Below, piece by piece: positions 35,301 to 44,979 of a DNA stretch of 64,000 bases. The notes beneath the pieces are model-generated. The model searched no databases. It was not told where the DNA came from and saw nothing but the letters and a program-made list of their open reading frames with translations. Source of the stretch: Ramazzottius varieornatus (Eukaryota; Tardigrada; Eutardigrada; Parachela; Ramazzottiidae); NCBI GenBank assembly GCA_001949185.1, contig BDGG01000011.1:728454-792453 (forward strand). Direction: 5' to 3'. A program made the translations under genes and the position numbers. Every line of letters starts with the position of its first letter. Positions within the stretch are counted from its first letter, which is position 1.

Positions 35301-37808
35301 GTACCTCCAAGGTTGGCTTTGAGTTTGTCTCTTAGCTCCTTTAGACGTAACTGAGCAGCGTCCAGTGCAAATGCACGAACTTTGGTAAAGACGTCGCGTA
35401 GAGCTTCTTCTCGTTCAGGTTTGGCCAAGACGACGTCGATAGCATGAATCAAGCTGTTACTGCTGCCGCACTGAACACTGCTACCGAAAATATCCAGTGG
35501 TGAGTCCGGAACGAGAAAGGTCGAATGCAGCTCCACAGCCCATCGCTGCATTTCCTTAAAGTTTCCTGCGTGAAGAAGAAGTTTCTCATCTCGAGTACTG
35601 ACATACAGCAAGTATCGGCAGTTGTGTACAGTACCTTTAGTGTAATGGTCTGTCAAGACATGGAAGAGTACGGGTGCAATATCCAGGCTCTTTTCTTGAA
35701 GCAGGAAGTTGATAAAGACGGCCAAGTGCGGCAAGTGTTTGTTGATTAAGAAATAAAAGTTGGAGAAGGGACCGTAAGAGTCAAGTTGTTGCAAGACCGA
35801 CGATCCCGGTTGTAGAACGTCGCCGGAAAGATTTTGCAACCTCACAGATCCAACGGTCGCTCCTACAACAGACGAATTATAATTTTTGCAGTGGGAATGT
35901 CAGGCAGGTATAAATGAAGCCCAAGCAAGCGACTCCACGAGAAGCTTTTGCCAAGCGACGCACGCCACCGGCTAGTAACTGCGAAAACGTCGCCACCTGG
36001 GAAAACGATCTTATCGAATTTTGCAAGTGGCGCACGCTTCGACCAGTCACACAGAAAGCATGCGCCACGTGATGAAACAACTTATCCACTTTGTTTACCG
36101 AACTCAGATGTAAGAAAGGGTCGCAGAAAAAAGCCCGTACCTGCTAAGGCACTGAGAGAACCGGACTTTGTGACAGCATTGTGGTTGATAGGACGGAAGG
36201 TGGCAGGTTCGGGATAAGGCGGCGGCGGCGTACCGGAAGAAGGAGCTCCGACTTCCGTCACGTCGTGCAACGAGGCATTCCGGTACCTGGCAGACTGGTC
36301 TGACCGCTTCTTGACGGGCAGCGCCGGCGGCTGACTGTCAGGAATACTATTTTTGCGATGAACGCTAACAGCACTACTGGAACGGTTTAGGGAGGACGAC
36401 GAAGTGGGAGGCTGCTCCAACAGTGGCGCTAAAAATCAAAAACAGACTTCTGAGTGTTAACAGGAGGAAGCATTCAGGCGCTGTAAATACCTTGGTTATT
36501 GGACGTGAGCGTCATGCGAGCCACACCGAGGTGCATGGCTTCGGGGTTGGAGCGACGACGATTGAGGCCGGCGGAAGCGGCAGCGCGCATTGACCGAGTG
36601 GCCATGTCCGAAGCCTCGTGAAAGCGAGGAATACGCTCGATGGGAGGCGGCGTGGGAGGCATTTCACGTAGCGTCGTACTATCACCTAAAATTCAAACAC
36701 ACAAAAAGTTACCAGACTGGTAAAAAATCATTGCAAGCTCCACGCTGTCCAGAGCCTCATTAATTCCTCACAAGTCTCTTTCCAAAAGTGTAACAATTAC
36801 CATAATATTCACATTATCCAGCAGCTGTCACTTGCTTGACAAGCTATTGCTGTCAACTACACGGAAAACCCACAAATAAGAAAGGTGAGGGCTCCTCTCA
36901 CCACCAACACCACCGATCGGAAACACCGACCGGAAGCAAAAAACATGGACGCACGGCAAACACACTAGGCAAGATCATTTCAAGTCGCGCACGTCTTCAG
37001 CCAACCATACTGAAAACGTGCGCCACTTAGGAAAAACGATCCAGACGCGTTTGTTCAAGTGGCGCACGCTTTCAGTTTTATTGGCTGGAAGCGTGCGGCA
37101 CTAGCGAAAAAACGGTCCTGCCATGTCTCTTTGCCAAGGTCCCATTCATCACGTACCTCGATTACCGTCGCCTCTTTGATACAAGACATTCTCCAGGGCT
37201 TCGGGATAGCTTCTTGAAGAAGGTAGGGAGTCGGATCTGCTTTTGCTTTCGGTTAGTTCAGCTATCCTCTCGTCTTCGGCACTGAACCTGTCCGATAAAT
37301 TCACAGCGGGAAGACTGACTTTTCGTCGAACCGGGTTTTCCATCCCATTGTTCTCATACATGCGTTCACCATTGCCGGAAGGACGAGCGTTTTCAGGGAC
37401 CAAGCTGTGGGCAGTTCGGACCACCGTCATGGCTACACAGGGTTGTGACTTGATCAGCTCCACAACTTCAAAGTGATTCTTGTCCGTCACCAGCTGATTG
37501 TTGACTTTGATGATGCGATCACCTGGCCGCAGCCCCACCGAGTCGGCTGGACCATTCTCCTTGACAGTGTCCACAAAGACGGGGTTGTCACCGTAGACTT
37601 TCAAGCCGTAGCCTTGCTCATCCCGACGGAAGACGACGTAACGCTTTTCCGCTGACGAAGAAGTCAGATGGTCCACTCGTGATGCAGTGGCCGCTCCTGT
37701 CACCGTCACCGTGGGCGAAGGGAACTTGTGATGGTTACTGCTGCCTTTCTTCTTTTCTCGTTCACCAGAGGGACGCTTTGGCACATCCATGCTTGATACC
37801 GTCGCCAT
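29379..37808 (-). CDS. ARHGEF11/12-like: PDZ-RhoGEF / LARG-type Rho guanine nucleotide exchange factor
   Basis: Eleven exons on the minus strand: 37808-37157, 36685-36491, 36428-36141, 35862-35305, 35071-34798, 33712-33423, 33059-32694, 32633-32395, 32059-31630, 31396-31206 and 30920-29379. The sum is 5025 bases, exactly 1675 codons. Domain order: PDZ (residues about 55-130, carboxylate-loop GYGLKV, then GLRPGDRIIKVN); RGS-like domain (exon 4, ...SNFYFLINKHLPHLAVFINFLL...), which in this family binds G-alpha-12/13; C1 zinc finger (exon 6, H-x12-C-x2-C spacing, CTQCGDVMWG and CIACEYTAHRACVKNIEEAC); DH domain (exons 8-10, RQEVLAELFHTEQTHVRNLK and IIPTGMQRLTKYPLLLESL); PH domain (start of exon 11, LLHDGDLTWRL, VILLNKILLLVTKQ). 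The long C-terminal tail is acidic and has a GALDPL-like motif repeated three times (residues about 1360-1400) plus a coiled-coil-like stretch. The product should activate Rho downstream of G12/13-coupled receptors. Seven introns hold hairpin loci. Confidence 0.94.
31067..31151. mobile_element. 85-base inverted-repeat element
   Basis: Arms TGCCCTTTTTCTACGA and TCGTAGAAAAAGGGCA are exact complements, with AAGGCCGTGCCCGGCGCAGA inside. It lies in RhoGEF intron 10. A half copy lies at 27823-27890 in the neighbouring RhoGAP gene. Confidence 0.7.
31464..31570. repeat. palindromic hairpin element, locus 23 (one unit)
   Basis: RhoGEF intron 9; complete with arm GAGAGCTCGGCC on the left and TCCTGTCGAGCTT on the right. 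Confidence 0.9.
32125..32347. repeat. palindromic hairpin element, locus 24 (three units)
   Basis: RhoGEF intron 8. The first unit is decayed (GGTACGCTTTCGGGG / GCACGAGCCACTT); the second and third are sharp. Confidence 0.87.
33153..33325. repeat. palindromic hairpin element, locus 25 (two units)
   Basis: RhoGEF intron 6, between the C1 exon and the acidic exon 7. Confidence 0.9.
33792..33897. repeat. palindromic hairpin element, locus 26 (one unit)
   Basis: RhoGEF intron 5; the rest of this 1.1 kb intron (about 33900-34790) holds no recognised element. Confidence 0.9.
35099..35284. repeat. palindromic hairpin element, locus 27 (two units)
   Basis: RhoGEF intron 4; hairpins at about 35119-35168 and 35200-35249. 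Confidence 0.9.
35943..36105. repeat. palindromic hairpin element, locus 28 (two units)
   Basis: RhoGEF intron 3; the first unit has lost one stem base pair group (AAGCGACGCACGCC / CGTCGCCACCTGG). Confidence 0.88.
36968..37143. repeat. palindromic hairpin element, locus 29 (two units)
   Basis: RhoGEF intron 1, ending about a dozen bases from the exon 1 donor. Confidence 0.9.
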
Positions 37809-38608
37809 GAATCACCTGCCATCCATTGATCTATCTTCCCGCATTCAAATTCCACAAGAACTCAGTCTCGTACATTATCCATACACTCCTAGGGCTCCCG
37901 TGATTATACTGCAATCGACCAGGCTGACGAGATCTTTTCAAGTGAAGTTTGGGCTGTAAGTAAGTCAGAAAGGCGACATGAGATTTTCGTTCCAGACATA
38001 TTTTCTAAACGATAGGGTGAAATTCGGTTGGCCGGAAAAGTCACGTGACGCGCCGCCCGCATGGCGCCGCCACATCGAAACAACATGCACTACTGGCATG
38101 CACCACAATACCACGCCCACTCCTATTGCGTCAATCTAAAGGAATTCAAAGGCGCAGCACGCACGGTGACTTACCTTACTGTCAGGAAGTGTCTTTCCCT
38201 CCGGGCAGCAGTCTCCGTCTATCGCGCGATAAAACTCGTCAACGTTGACTTACCTGGATTTATGATTATGGTTATGAATTACAGTATCACACTTTGAGCA
38301 TACAGACACGAGGAGGGCGATTATGCACCGTCAAAACTGTTGGGTAATAAACATTGAGCACTGAGCAGGTTGATCATCCACGCAACACAAAGCTTGTCTT
38401 TTGCACCTTCCCTTGCTTTCCACTTGACTCACCCACCGTCGTGTTGACTTTAAGGATTTGCGGAACGGAAGGCGATCTGGCTCTGTGCAGCGCAAAACTC
38501 GCTTCTTGAACCGTACAAATTCGCTCCGCTAGAAATTCCACCGCTACGCAATTTGTCAACGGTGAGAGTGCCTAGCAAGTCCGTGCCAGGAGCCCTCCGA
38601 TTTGCAGG
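37809..38608. other. divergent promoter region of PDZ-RhoGEF and eIF3g
   Basis: About 800 bases between two start codons that point away from each other. No TATA box at the expected spacing for either gene and no hairpin locus. Confidence 0.45.
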
Positions 38609-40958
38609 ATGGGCCCTTCACAATGTGACCTCATCGGCTCTGCCCGGTAAAAGCATTCCCGTACTCTTTTGCGACTCGACATTCTCTCGATCTACGCTCA
38701 TCTTGGTTCACTTTCTCCGTGGATACTCTTCGAGTCTTGCTGGCCATTATGGATATACCTTCCGTATATTGACAAGCCACCATTCGATATCTGTGAGAGT
38801 ACACACAATCTGGACACGATGCAGAACAACGATCAGTAAGTACTTGTTGAACCCAACACTACTTGGACCATCGTTTACTTTGAACTGGAGCTTCGGTGAG
38901 ATACAGCCTATTTTCAGGGACTTGGTCTGGGCTGATGAGCTTGAGGAACGATTAGGTAGGTTGCAGACGGAGGGATTTGGGACCTCGGTGAACAAACTCG
39001 ACAGACTGTTTTCCCAAGTGGCGCACGTTGCCAGCATTATTAGCTGAATGCGTACGCCACTTGGAAGACAGACTTTGTCGAGTTTGTTAGTCGAGATTCC
39101 ACATTAATTCTTGCAAATAGTAGTTCCGCGATCATCCTTCATCTTTCTTCATAGGAGAGGGAGCACCCAGTGTTAGACGAGTAGGGAATCGGAAGATCGT
39201 GACGGAAATCGTCGAAGACGAAGAGGGAAAGAAGACCAAGGTGAGTTCATTCAATCCTCTTCACAGCGCTTGAACGTAAGTTGATAATGATGTTTTCGCT
39301 TGCCTCCTCCAAGGTCGTTACGGAATATATGACAGTCACAAAAAGAGTTTCAAAGGCTGTGGCCGAAAGAAAGGTGAGGACAGCGTGGCTCAGCTTTCTT
39401 ACTTTTGTTGCCTTTCCCGATGAAGCTGCCTTGTTTCCAGAGAAATTGGAAAAAATTCGGAGATGCGGCAAACGATCCGCCAGGTGCCCAGACTCGCAAC
39501 ACGAAAATTGCCGACGAAGTGGCCATGCAATTTCTGACAGGACGAGAGGACGTAAGTTCGATCAGCCTAAGTAGGCTGTTCCAGGATTCTTGAGTCGGAA
39601 GGTCGTTTTCACTAATACCTTCCGGTCTAGGTAATGGCAACAGAACAATCCAACACTGGGGGCTTGAAACTCAGTGCCCAAGTTTCATGCCGTATCTGCG
39701 GAGGTATGGGACTCTTTTTAGCTTATACAGTGTACGACAAAATAAACCGTTAAAAATGGTTGTTGGATGGAGCCAGATGGCTAAAGCCAATCAAATTTGC
39801 GCCTACGGCAAAATCTAATTCTTATTGGCTGAGGAGTAAGTAAGCTCCAGCTGGAGTGTTGCGCCTATCTTTAACGGTTAATTTTGTCGTACACTGTAGT
39901 TCGGCTCATCTCGAAGCAGGGTGCGTGGCCTGCAACTCAAAGTGACTATATTGTTTGCAGGTGACCATTGGACCACACAGTGTAATTTCCAGAATGCAAG
40001 TCAGGAAGAGAAGGACATGCTGATGAGGAAGTTTGGTGGCGGGGCAGCTGCTGGACCATCAGTCTCTGATAACGGTAAGCACATTCCGTACTGCGAATCA
40101 GACGGCGCTTGTGTGGATCGAGCCTTACCCGGGACTCGGGAGCAAAAGCCAAGTGTAAAGTTTGGACCAATCTAAGTTCTTAAACCCGAGTTTTGAATAG
40201 CTCAATGAACTTTCTGTCACTAAGAGGTATAAGCACACTTTTCTGTGGGAGCTCGGCAACAAAATCAACGAGGCTGTTATAGTGAGTGGCGCACTCTTCA
40301 ATCCAGTAACAATGACAGCTTGCACCGCTTGGAAAAATTTGGCGAGATTGTTTTTCAAGTGGCGCATATTATTAGTGTTAATAGCATTATGCGTGCGCCA
40401 CATGTAAAAACTGTTTTGACGTGTTTGTTTGCCGAACTCTCAAATGATATAGAGGACATTGGAAATCTACTGATTGTCAGAATGTCTTTATTAGTGCCAG
40501 ATGGTAACCTGAAATTACTGAAAGAATGCTGTGATTTTGCTTGCAGCGGCGATGGAGCCATCAGATGGTGGTGCCACCGGCAAATACGTGGCGCCATCGC
40601 GTCGGGCCGGCTTCCAAGGTACAGCTAGCGCTCAGCAAGGTGACCAACTGCCCTCTGTAAGAGTCTCCAACCTGCCTACCGATGTCAAGGAAGAAGATCT
40701 GCGCGACCTCTTTGAGCAGTTTGGCAAAATCAAAAAGGTCTACCTGGGCAAGGACAAGAGAACTCAGGAATTCAAGGTACGGTTCCTTTTCTTTACTCAA
40801 CGACCTCTGTAATAGCATTTGAGTTTTCCTTCCAGGGTTTCGCCTTTGTGACATTTTTCGATCAGCACTCTGCCGACAAAGCCATCGCGGCGGTAAATGG
40901 CCACCGATACTTCCACATGATCCTCAGTGTCGACTGGGCCAACCCATCCAAGCCCTAG
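38609..40958 (+). CDS. eIF3g: eukaryotic translation initiation factor 3 subunit g
   Basis: Exons: 38609-38646, 38918-38955, 39155-39240, 39314-39373, 39441-39551, 39631-39703, 39961-40074, 40547-40776 and 40836-40958. They close to exactly 291 codons (290 residues). eIF3g belongs to the eIF3 complex that recruits mRNA to the 40S ribosome. Family hallmarks in order: WADELEERLG near the N-terminus, the basic RVSKAVAERKNWKKFGDA block, a zinc-knuckle-like CRICGGDHWTTQC, and a C-terminal RNA recognition motif with RNP2 SVRVSNLP and RNP1 KGFAFVTF (the last split by an intron). The first exon (MGPSQCDLIGSA) is the least certain. It fits in phase and has a donor, but it is short and not conserved in known relatives. 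Two introns carry hairpin loci and one carries a TA-flanked MITE. Confidence 0.93.
38983..39100. repeat. palindromic hairpin element, locus 30 (one unit)
   Basis: eIF3g intron 2; both outer arms are complete (CTCGGTGAACAAACTCGACA and GTCGAGTTTGTTAGTCGAG). Confidence 0.92.
39728..39896. mobile_element. TA-flanked MITE (Tc1/mariner-like), second family
   Basis: 169 bases with terminal inverted repeats of about 30 bases beginning CAGTGTACGACAAAAT, followed by ACCGTTAAA. TA dinucleotides flank both ends (39726-39727 and 39897-39898). It lies in eIF3g intron 6 and has no coding capacity. The ends differ from those of the MITE at 11974-12115. Confidence 0.85.
40247..40443. repeat. palindromic hairpin element, locus 31 (two units)
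   Basis: eIF3g intron 7; left end GGGAGCTCGGCAACAAAATC, right end GTTTGTTTGCCGAACTCTC. Confidence 0.9.
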
Positions 40959-41589
40959 AAAAATTTTTTCCACTCTGTTTTCAGACCGAATATCATCTAC
41001 CGTAATTTTTCGACTGCTGTCATGTTAGACCGGCGCGATATGCATTCAGGTCTGTTCTGAATACGTCTGCAATGTTTTCCGTAAAAGTTATTGATATTTG
41101 ATTGTTAGACTTTGAGTAGTTGCCTTGCGTTGTACCGGTTTACCACTGGATTGGCGAATTGTGAGAGCAGTAAAGTCGAAACTGAACGTTAGGATGTAAT
41201 TATAGGACACAAAATTGACCGAGAGATGAGCGGTACGAACGGAAAGCCATAACGATTTTTGACTGCAGTTTGAATGCCACTTTTTTCCTAACAAGACCAA
41301 GGTACAATCGAGTCGATGATGTCAATGCGGAATTTTCTTCAGCAGATAGATCATTACCGTAATTAGGCAGTGAGTTAGATGATCACTGGAGAAAAACGTG
41401 TTCACGAACTCCGTAGTCGGCATGGCGCACAATGCTAAAAGAAAACGACGGACGTGAGATGCTACCTCACTGACCCGAGTCTTGACGGGTGTCCCGCTTT
41501 GCCGTACATATCTCATAGTACGCTGCCCTAGTAAAATAATAATCAGACAATAAATCGCTAGATGCTGCTTCAGCAGTAGCCTTTCTTCG
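40959..41589. other. intergenic, 3' region of eIF3g and promoter of the CBM14 gene
   Basis: No coding frame with splice support. No hairpin element. Confidence 0.45.
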
Positions 41590-41597
41590 TATAAAAG
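41590..41597 (+). promoter_or_regulatory. TATA box of the CBM14 gene
   Basis: TATAAAAG, 95 bases before the start codon; predicts transcription start near 41618 (TCACTATT). Confidence 0.75.
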
Positions 41598-41684
41598 CTC
41601 TGGGTCCTCACTATTCTAACCATCAAACATTCTTCAATCTTCTCTTTCACAGACACCGCATCAGCTCACCGTTCCCTATCCACC

Positions 41685-42612
41685 ATGAAGTGCCTCATCG
41701 TCCTCTCCGCCCTGGTGGCAGTCTCCTACGCCGCCAACGGCGACCAGAACCCCAAGGTCTGGGATGCCTTGGACAAGCTGCGAGCGAAGTCGCCCTTGCA
41801 GACTGATGAGATCCAACAGATCTACGCCAACGCCCAACCCGGCCAAGATTTCCCCATCCTCTCGGAGATCCCTCCAACCACCATTGACTGTGCCTCCTTC
41901 AAACAGGCAGGATTTTACGCTGACGAAGCCGGCCAATGCCAAGTCTTCCACAGATGCGACGTCAACGGAGTCCTGACCAGCTACCTGTGCCCCAACATGA
42001 GCGTAAGTGCTACTCCCTGCTGTGTGAATCTCCAAGTGGCGCACGCCTCCAGCTGATAACACTGAAAACGTGCTGCGCTAGGAGAAGCGATATTTGGTAA
42101 GAACGCCATCCTAAGTGACGCACATTGTTAGCCAATATAGTGGAATCGTGCGTCACTTGAGAGAACATTCTGATCGGGTTTTCCAAGTAGCGTACGTTAC
42201 CAGCGTAACTGGCTTCAAGCATGCGCCACTTTTGGAAGCAATCTGGCCGAAGTCGTTTGCCGCAGACCCGTTTGGGTCTTCGAAGCAACGGACGTACTTT
42301 GGGAATAGACTGACCTGGGTTTTGCAGTTGTTCAACCAAATCACCCTCGTCTGCGACTGGTTCTGGAACGTCGACTGCGCCCAATCCAAGCAATTCCAGG
42401 ACTACTCCAACTCTCGCCTGTACCAGGAAGGAATGTTCCTGTTGGACAATCAAGATGACTACGAGCTGAAGTCCGTTGCTACTGTGAAGGCCGTTACTGG
42501 AGCCGTTGCTGGTGTGAAGAGATCCGGATCATCAGGCAAGAAGCGCCGCGTCAAGAAGACTAAGTTGGTCAGCAGCGAGAGCTCTTCGTCCCAGGAGTCC
42601 TCTTCTCAGTAA
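41685..42612 (+). CDS. secreted chitin-binding (CBM14/peritrophin-type) protein
   Basis: Two exons, 41685-42002 and 42328-42612, give exactly 201 codons (200 residues). The signal peptide is MKCLIVLSALVAVSYA. A single CBM14 domain follows, with the six-cysteine pattern IDCASF, GQCQVFHRC, SYLCP, LVCDWFWNVDC and aromatic residues at the usual chitin-contact positions (FYADE, VFHRC). The intron falls inside the domain, between the fourth and fifth cysteines. The C-terminal third is Lys/Ser-rich (GKKRRVKKTK then a Ser/Glu/Gln tail), unusual for a small peritrophin, perhaps for ionic binding to matrix. The TATA promoter suggests regulated, tissue-specific expression. The role is expected in cuticle or gut-lining matrix. 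The intron holds a three-unit hairpin locus. Confidence 0.92.
42026..42270. repeat. palindromic hairpin element, locus 32 (three units)
   Basis: Fills most of the only intron of the CBM14 gene; hairpins at about 42032-42083, 42112-42160 and 42183-42231. Confidence 0.9.
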
Positions 42613-43022
42613 TCTTAATCGATAAACAGTATCAATCTTGATTCATCAATCAGTTGGATTTCTTACCATCTTTCGACTTTCTCAGTTTATACATCCCGAA
42701 TCTCGACTCAGCTCAAGCTTTTCAATAATCATTCTCCGTGACAAAAACAATCTCGTATAAAATCAACCATGGCAGAAGGTAATCGGTCGTTCAAGCTTCA
42801 AACCAGTCAAAGGCTTCCGCACACAAAAATTGACTGTATCAATTTTTGAAGTTAGGAGAGAGATAAAAATTTAGGATTTAACTGGAAAGAAATCAATCAC
42901 ATCAGCATTGAACAAAGCCAGGAATACGCAACATGTGGTTGAACGCGCAAGGCACCTCGACAAGGCACTGCATTCGACAAGCTATCCATAGCAGAACCGT
43001 CTTGTCCAGAGCGACAAGAATA

Positions 43023-44293
43023 TCAGGCTGAAGCGTCGAGCTTGTCGTTCATGCAGGCCAGGTACTTCAGAGCCCGACCTGCGCACTCCTCATCCGCTTC
43101 TTCCACGGTTTTGCCTTGTCCTTGGCAGAAGACTTCCGGTCGGATGACTTTATCCTGAAAGTGACGCAGTAGCTCAGGTTTAGCGTGCTGGAAAGAGACG
43201 ATACAAACTCGAAGCACGACACCTGAAAAGAGCATTCTTCTTTACTGGTATCAAAGCTTTGATGGTAGTTTACTTAGTTATACACTGCTAGGAGAACATA
43301 CGGGAGCTCGGCAAACAAGCTCGACAAGATTGCTTTCTCTAGTGGCGCACGTTAACAATGCTATTGATTAAAGGGTTGCGCCACTTGCAGAAACGATCTT
43401 CTCGAGCTTGTCAGTGTACTGGATGGGAGCGTGCGCCAATTGAAAGCATACCTGTCAAGTTGGTTTGCCTTGCTCCCATATAAGCAACAGGTGGTCAACT
43501 TACTTGCAGGGGTTTCGACGGGTGATTCGGCATCAAGCTTGTACGTCTGGTATCGGCAAGTGAAGCCCCAAAAAGGAGCTATATGAGCTAGAGCCTCCTT
43601 GCTATCAAAGCTAGGGTTAATGTCACCTGCTGGAAGTACCTCGAAGTCATCGCCGTCTCGTCTAGCCTTCATGTGTGCCAGGATCTTCTTGTAGTGGAAA
43701 CAGGGTGGTTTCTTCTTGGGCCTGGTTGCTTCCGGCATCGCGTCCTGGACCGCTAGTGTGGTTTTCGATCCCTAGAACCAAACAACCAGCAATGTAAGCA
43801 AAGATTCAACCGACGGCTCAGAGCTGAACAGTGAAGACGCTTACTGGACTGGCGACAGGCAGGGAATTGGGATCTCGAAGTCCCAACATCATCGCCTTCG
43901 CTGCTTCGGTTTTGGCCTGCTGCTTACTTGTGCCTTCCCCCGTCCGAGCTACGACTTGGTTTCCGTGGCGTATGCTAACTTGATCTGCAAGCCAGCAGGG
44001 TAAACATTCATCGATATCAGCTGAGCAAGTATGTGGATGATCAACTACAGTACCAGTATAATAAAAGCGGCGCATGACGTTTCATGCATGTCAACAGTTC
44101 ATTCGTCACGCAGATCACATCCAAAACTTGTTTTGACGTCATGCGCAACTCCGGGTTCAAACTTACAAACGAAAACTGGAAGGTGTGACGGTCCGCTCCT
44201 CTTGACTTCCGTCCATTCCGGTGGATGGTAACTGTTCTTGACGCAGTATTCATTCAGCTGCATCAAATGGCTCTTTTCAGCTCCGACTGCCAT
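43023..44293 (-). CDS. dsRNA-binding domain protein
   Basis: Four exons on the minus strand: 44293-44167, 43984-43845, 43771-43504 and 43222-43023, exactly 245 codons (244 residues). A canonical dsRBD lies at residues about 9-78: LMQLNEYCVKN helix 1, HPPEWTEVKRSGPSHLPVFVYQV strands (split by intron 1), then GTSKQQAKTEAAKAM, the KKxAK-type helix 2 that contacts RNA. A second, weaker dsRBD-like region spans FDSKEALAHIAPFWGFTCRYQTY and VFCQGQGKTVEEADEECAGRAL at the C-terminus; the GQGKT...A loop and helix resemble the third dsRBD of TARBP2/PRKRA/Loquacious proteins, which bind Dicer rather than RNA. A small-RNA or RNA-silencing partner role is therefore plausible but unproven. Staufen- or ILF3-like proteins are alternatives. 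Confidence 0.8.
43302..43479. repeat. palindromic hairpin element, locus 33 (one unit plus half unit)
   Basis: Last intron of the dsRBD gene. Left end GGGAGCTCGGCAAACAAGCT, right end GGTTTGCCTTGCTCCC. The second unit lacks its left stem arm. Confidence 0.88.
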
Positions 44294-44979
44294 GTTGCCG
44301 TCTCCAATATTTCTCCACGTAGGTGCTCTCGTTGATAGAAGAGCAGTAAGACCGGGCAACCGGCCCCCTCTTCCTTGAGATGATCGTTCCGCACGATTGT
44401 CCGTACGAATAAGCACTTTCCGTACGGAGGAAGTACCAGAACTGCACGAGCGGAGTGGCAGGAGTACTCGTAATCTTTGTGGAAGAGTCTTGAAGAGATG
44501 ATAAGCAAGTCGGAAAGTCGAAATGACTTCACTTTTCCATTCGTGATATCATTTTTGTGATGTTATACATAACACACATGATATGACATAACATAACATA
44601 ACATAACAAGGAGTACCAGTAAGTAATTGTGCATTCGTGGTTCCGTCCTACAGCAGTCCTACGTCGAGCCGGTCCTTTCTTTGTCTATTTTTACGGCTAA
44701 TTTTCCCAGATTCAGCCGTGATTTTCTGGTCTGTCATCTCTCGTTCTGTCTATTTCGCAACTTGGGGATCTTTCCGGTACGGAGCGCCACGGGCTCTCTG
44801 TACCGGAAGCCCGTAGGTTCTTGAAAGTTCGACCCGTGTGCAGGAGGCCAGATTGCCGCCGGAATGGCTTTTGCGATATACTGTAAGTTGCTTGCTTCCC
44901 TCGAGTCATGAGAGACTTCCGAATGACAGAAGATCGATGAAATGTTTATGAAACTCGACTGCATGTCTGATTCATGATT
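44294..44979. other. intergenic with ACATA repeats
   Basis: A short run of ACATA units lies at about 44584-44609, near a palindromic ATGTTATACATAACA. No gene recognised. Confidence 0.5.

Noticed and set aside
38061-38297. Plus-strand frame starting MAPPHRN as the eIF3g first exon
   Set aside because: It does not reach the eIF3g exon at 38918 in phase 2, whereas the short exon at 38609-38646 closes the reading frame exactly.
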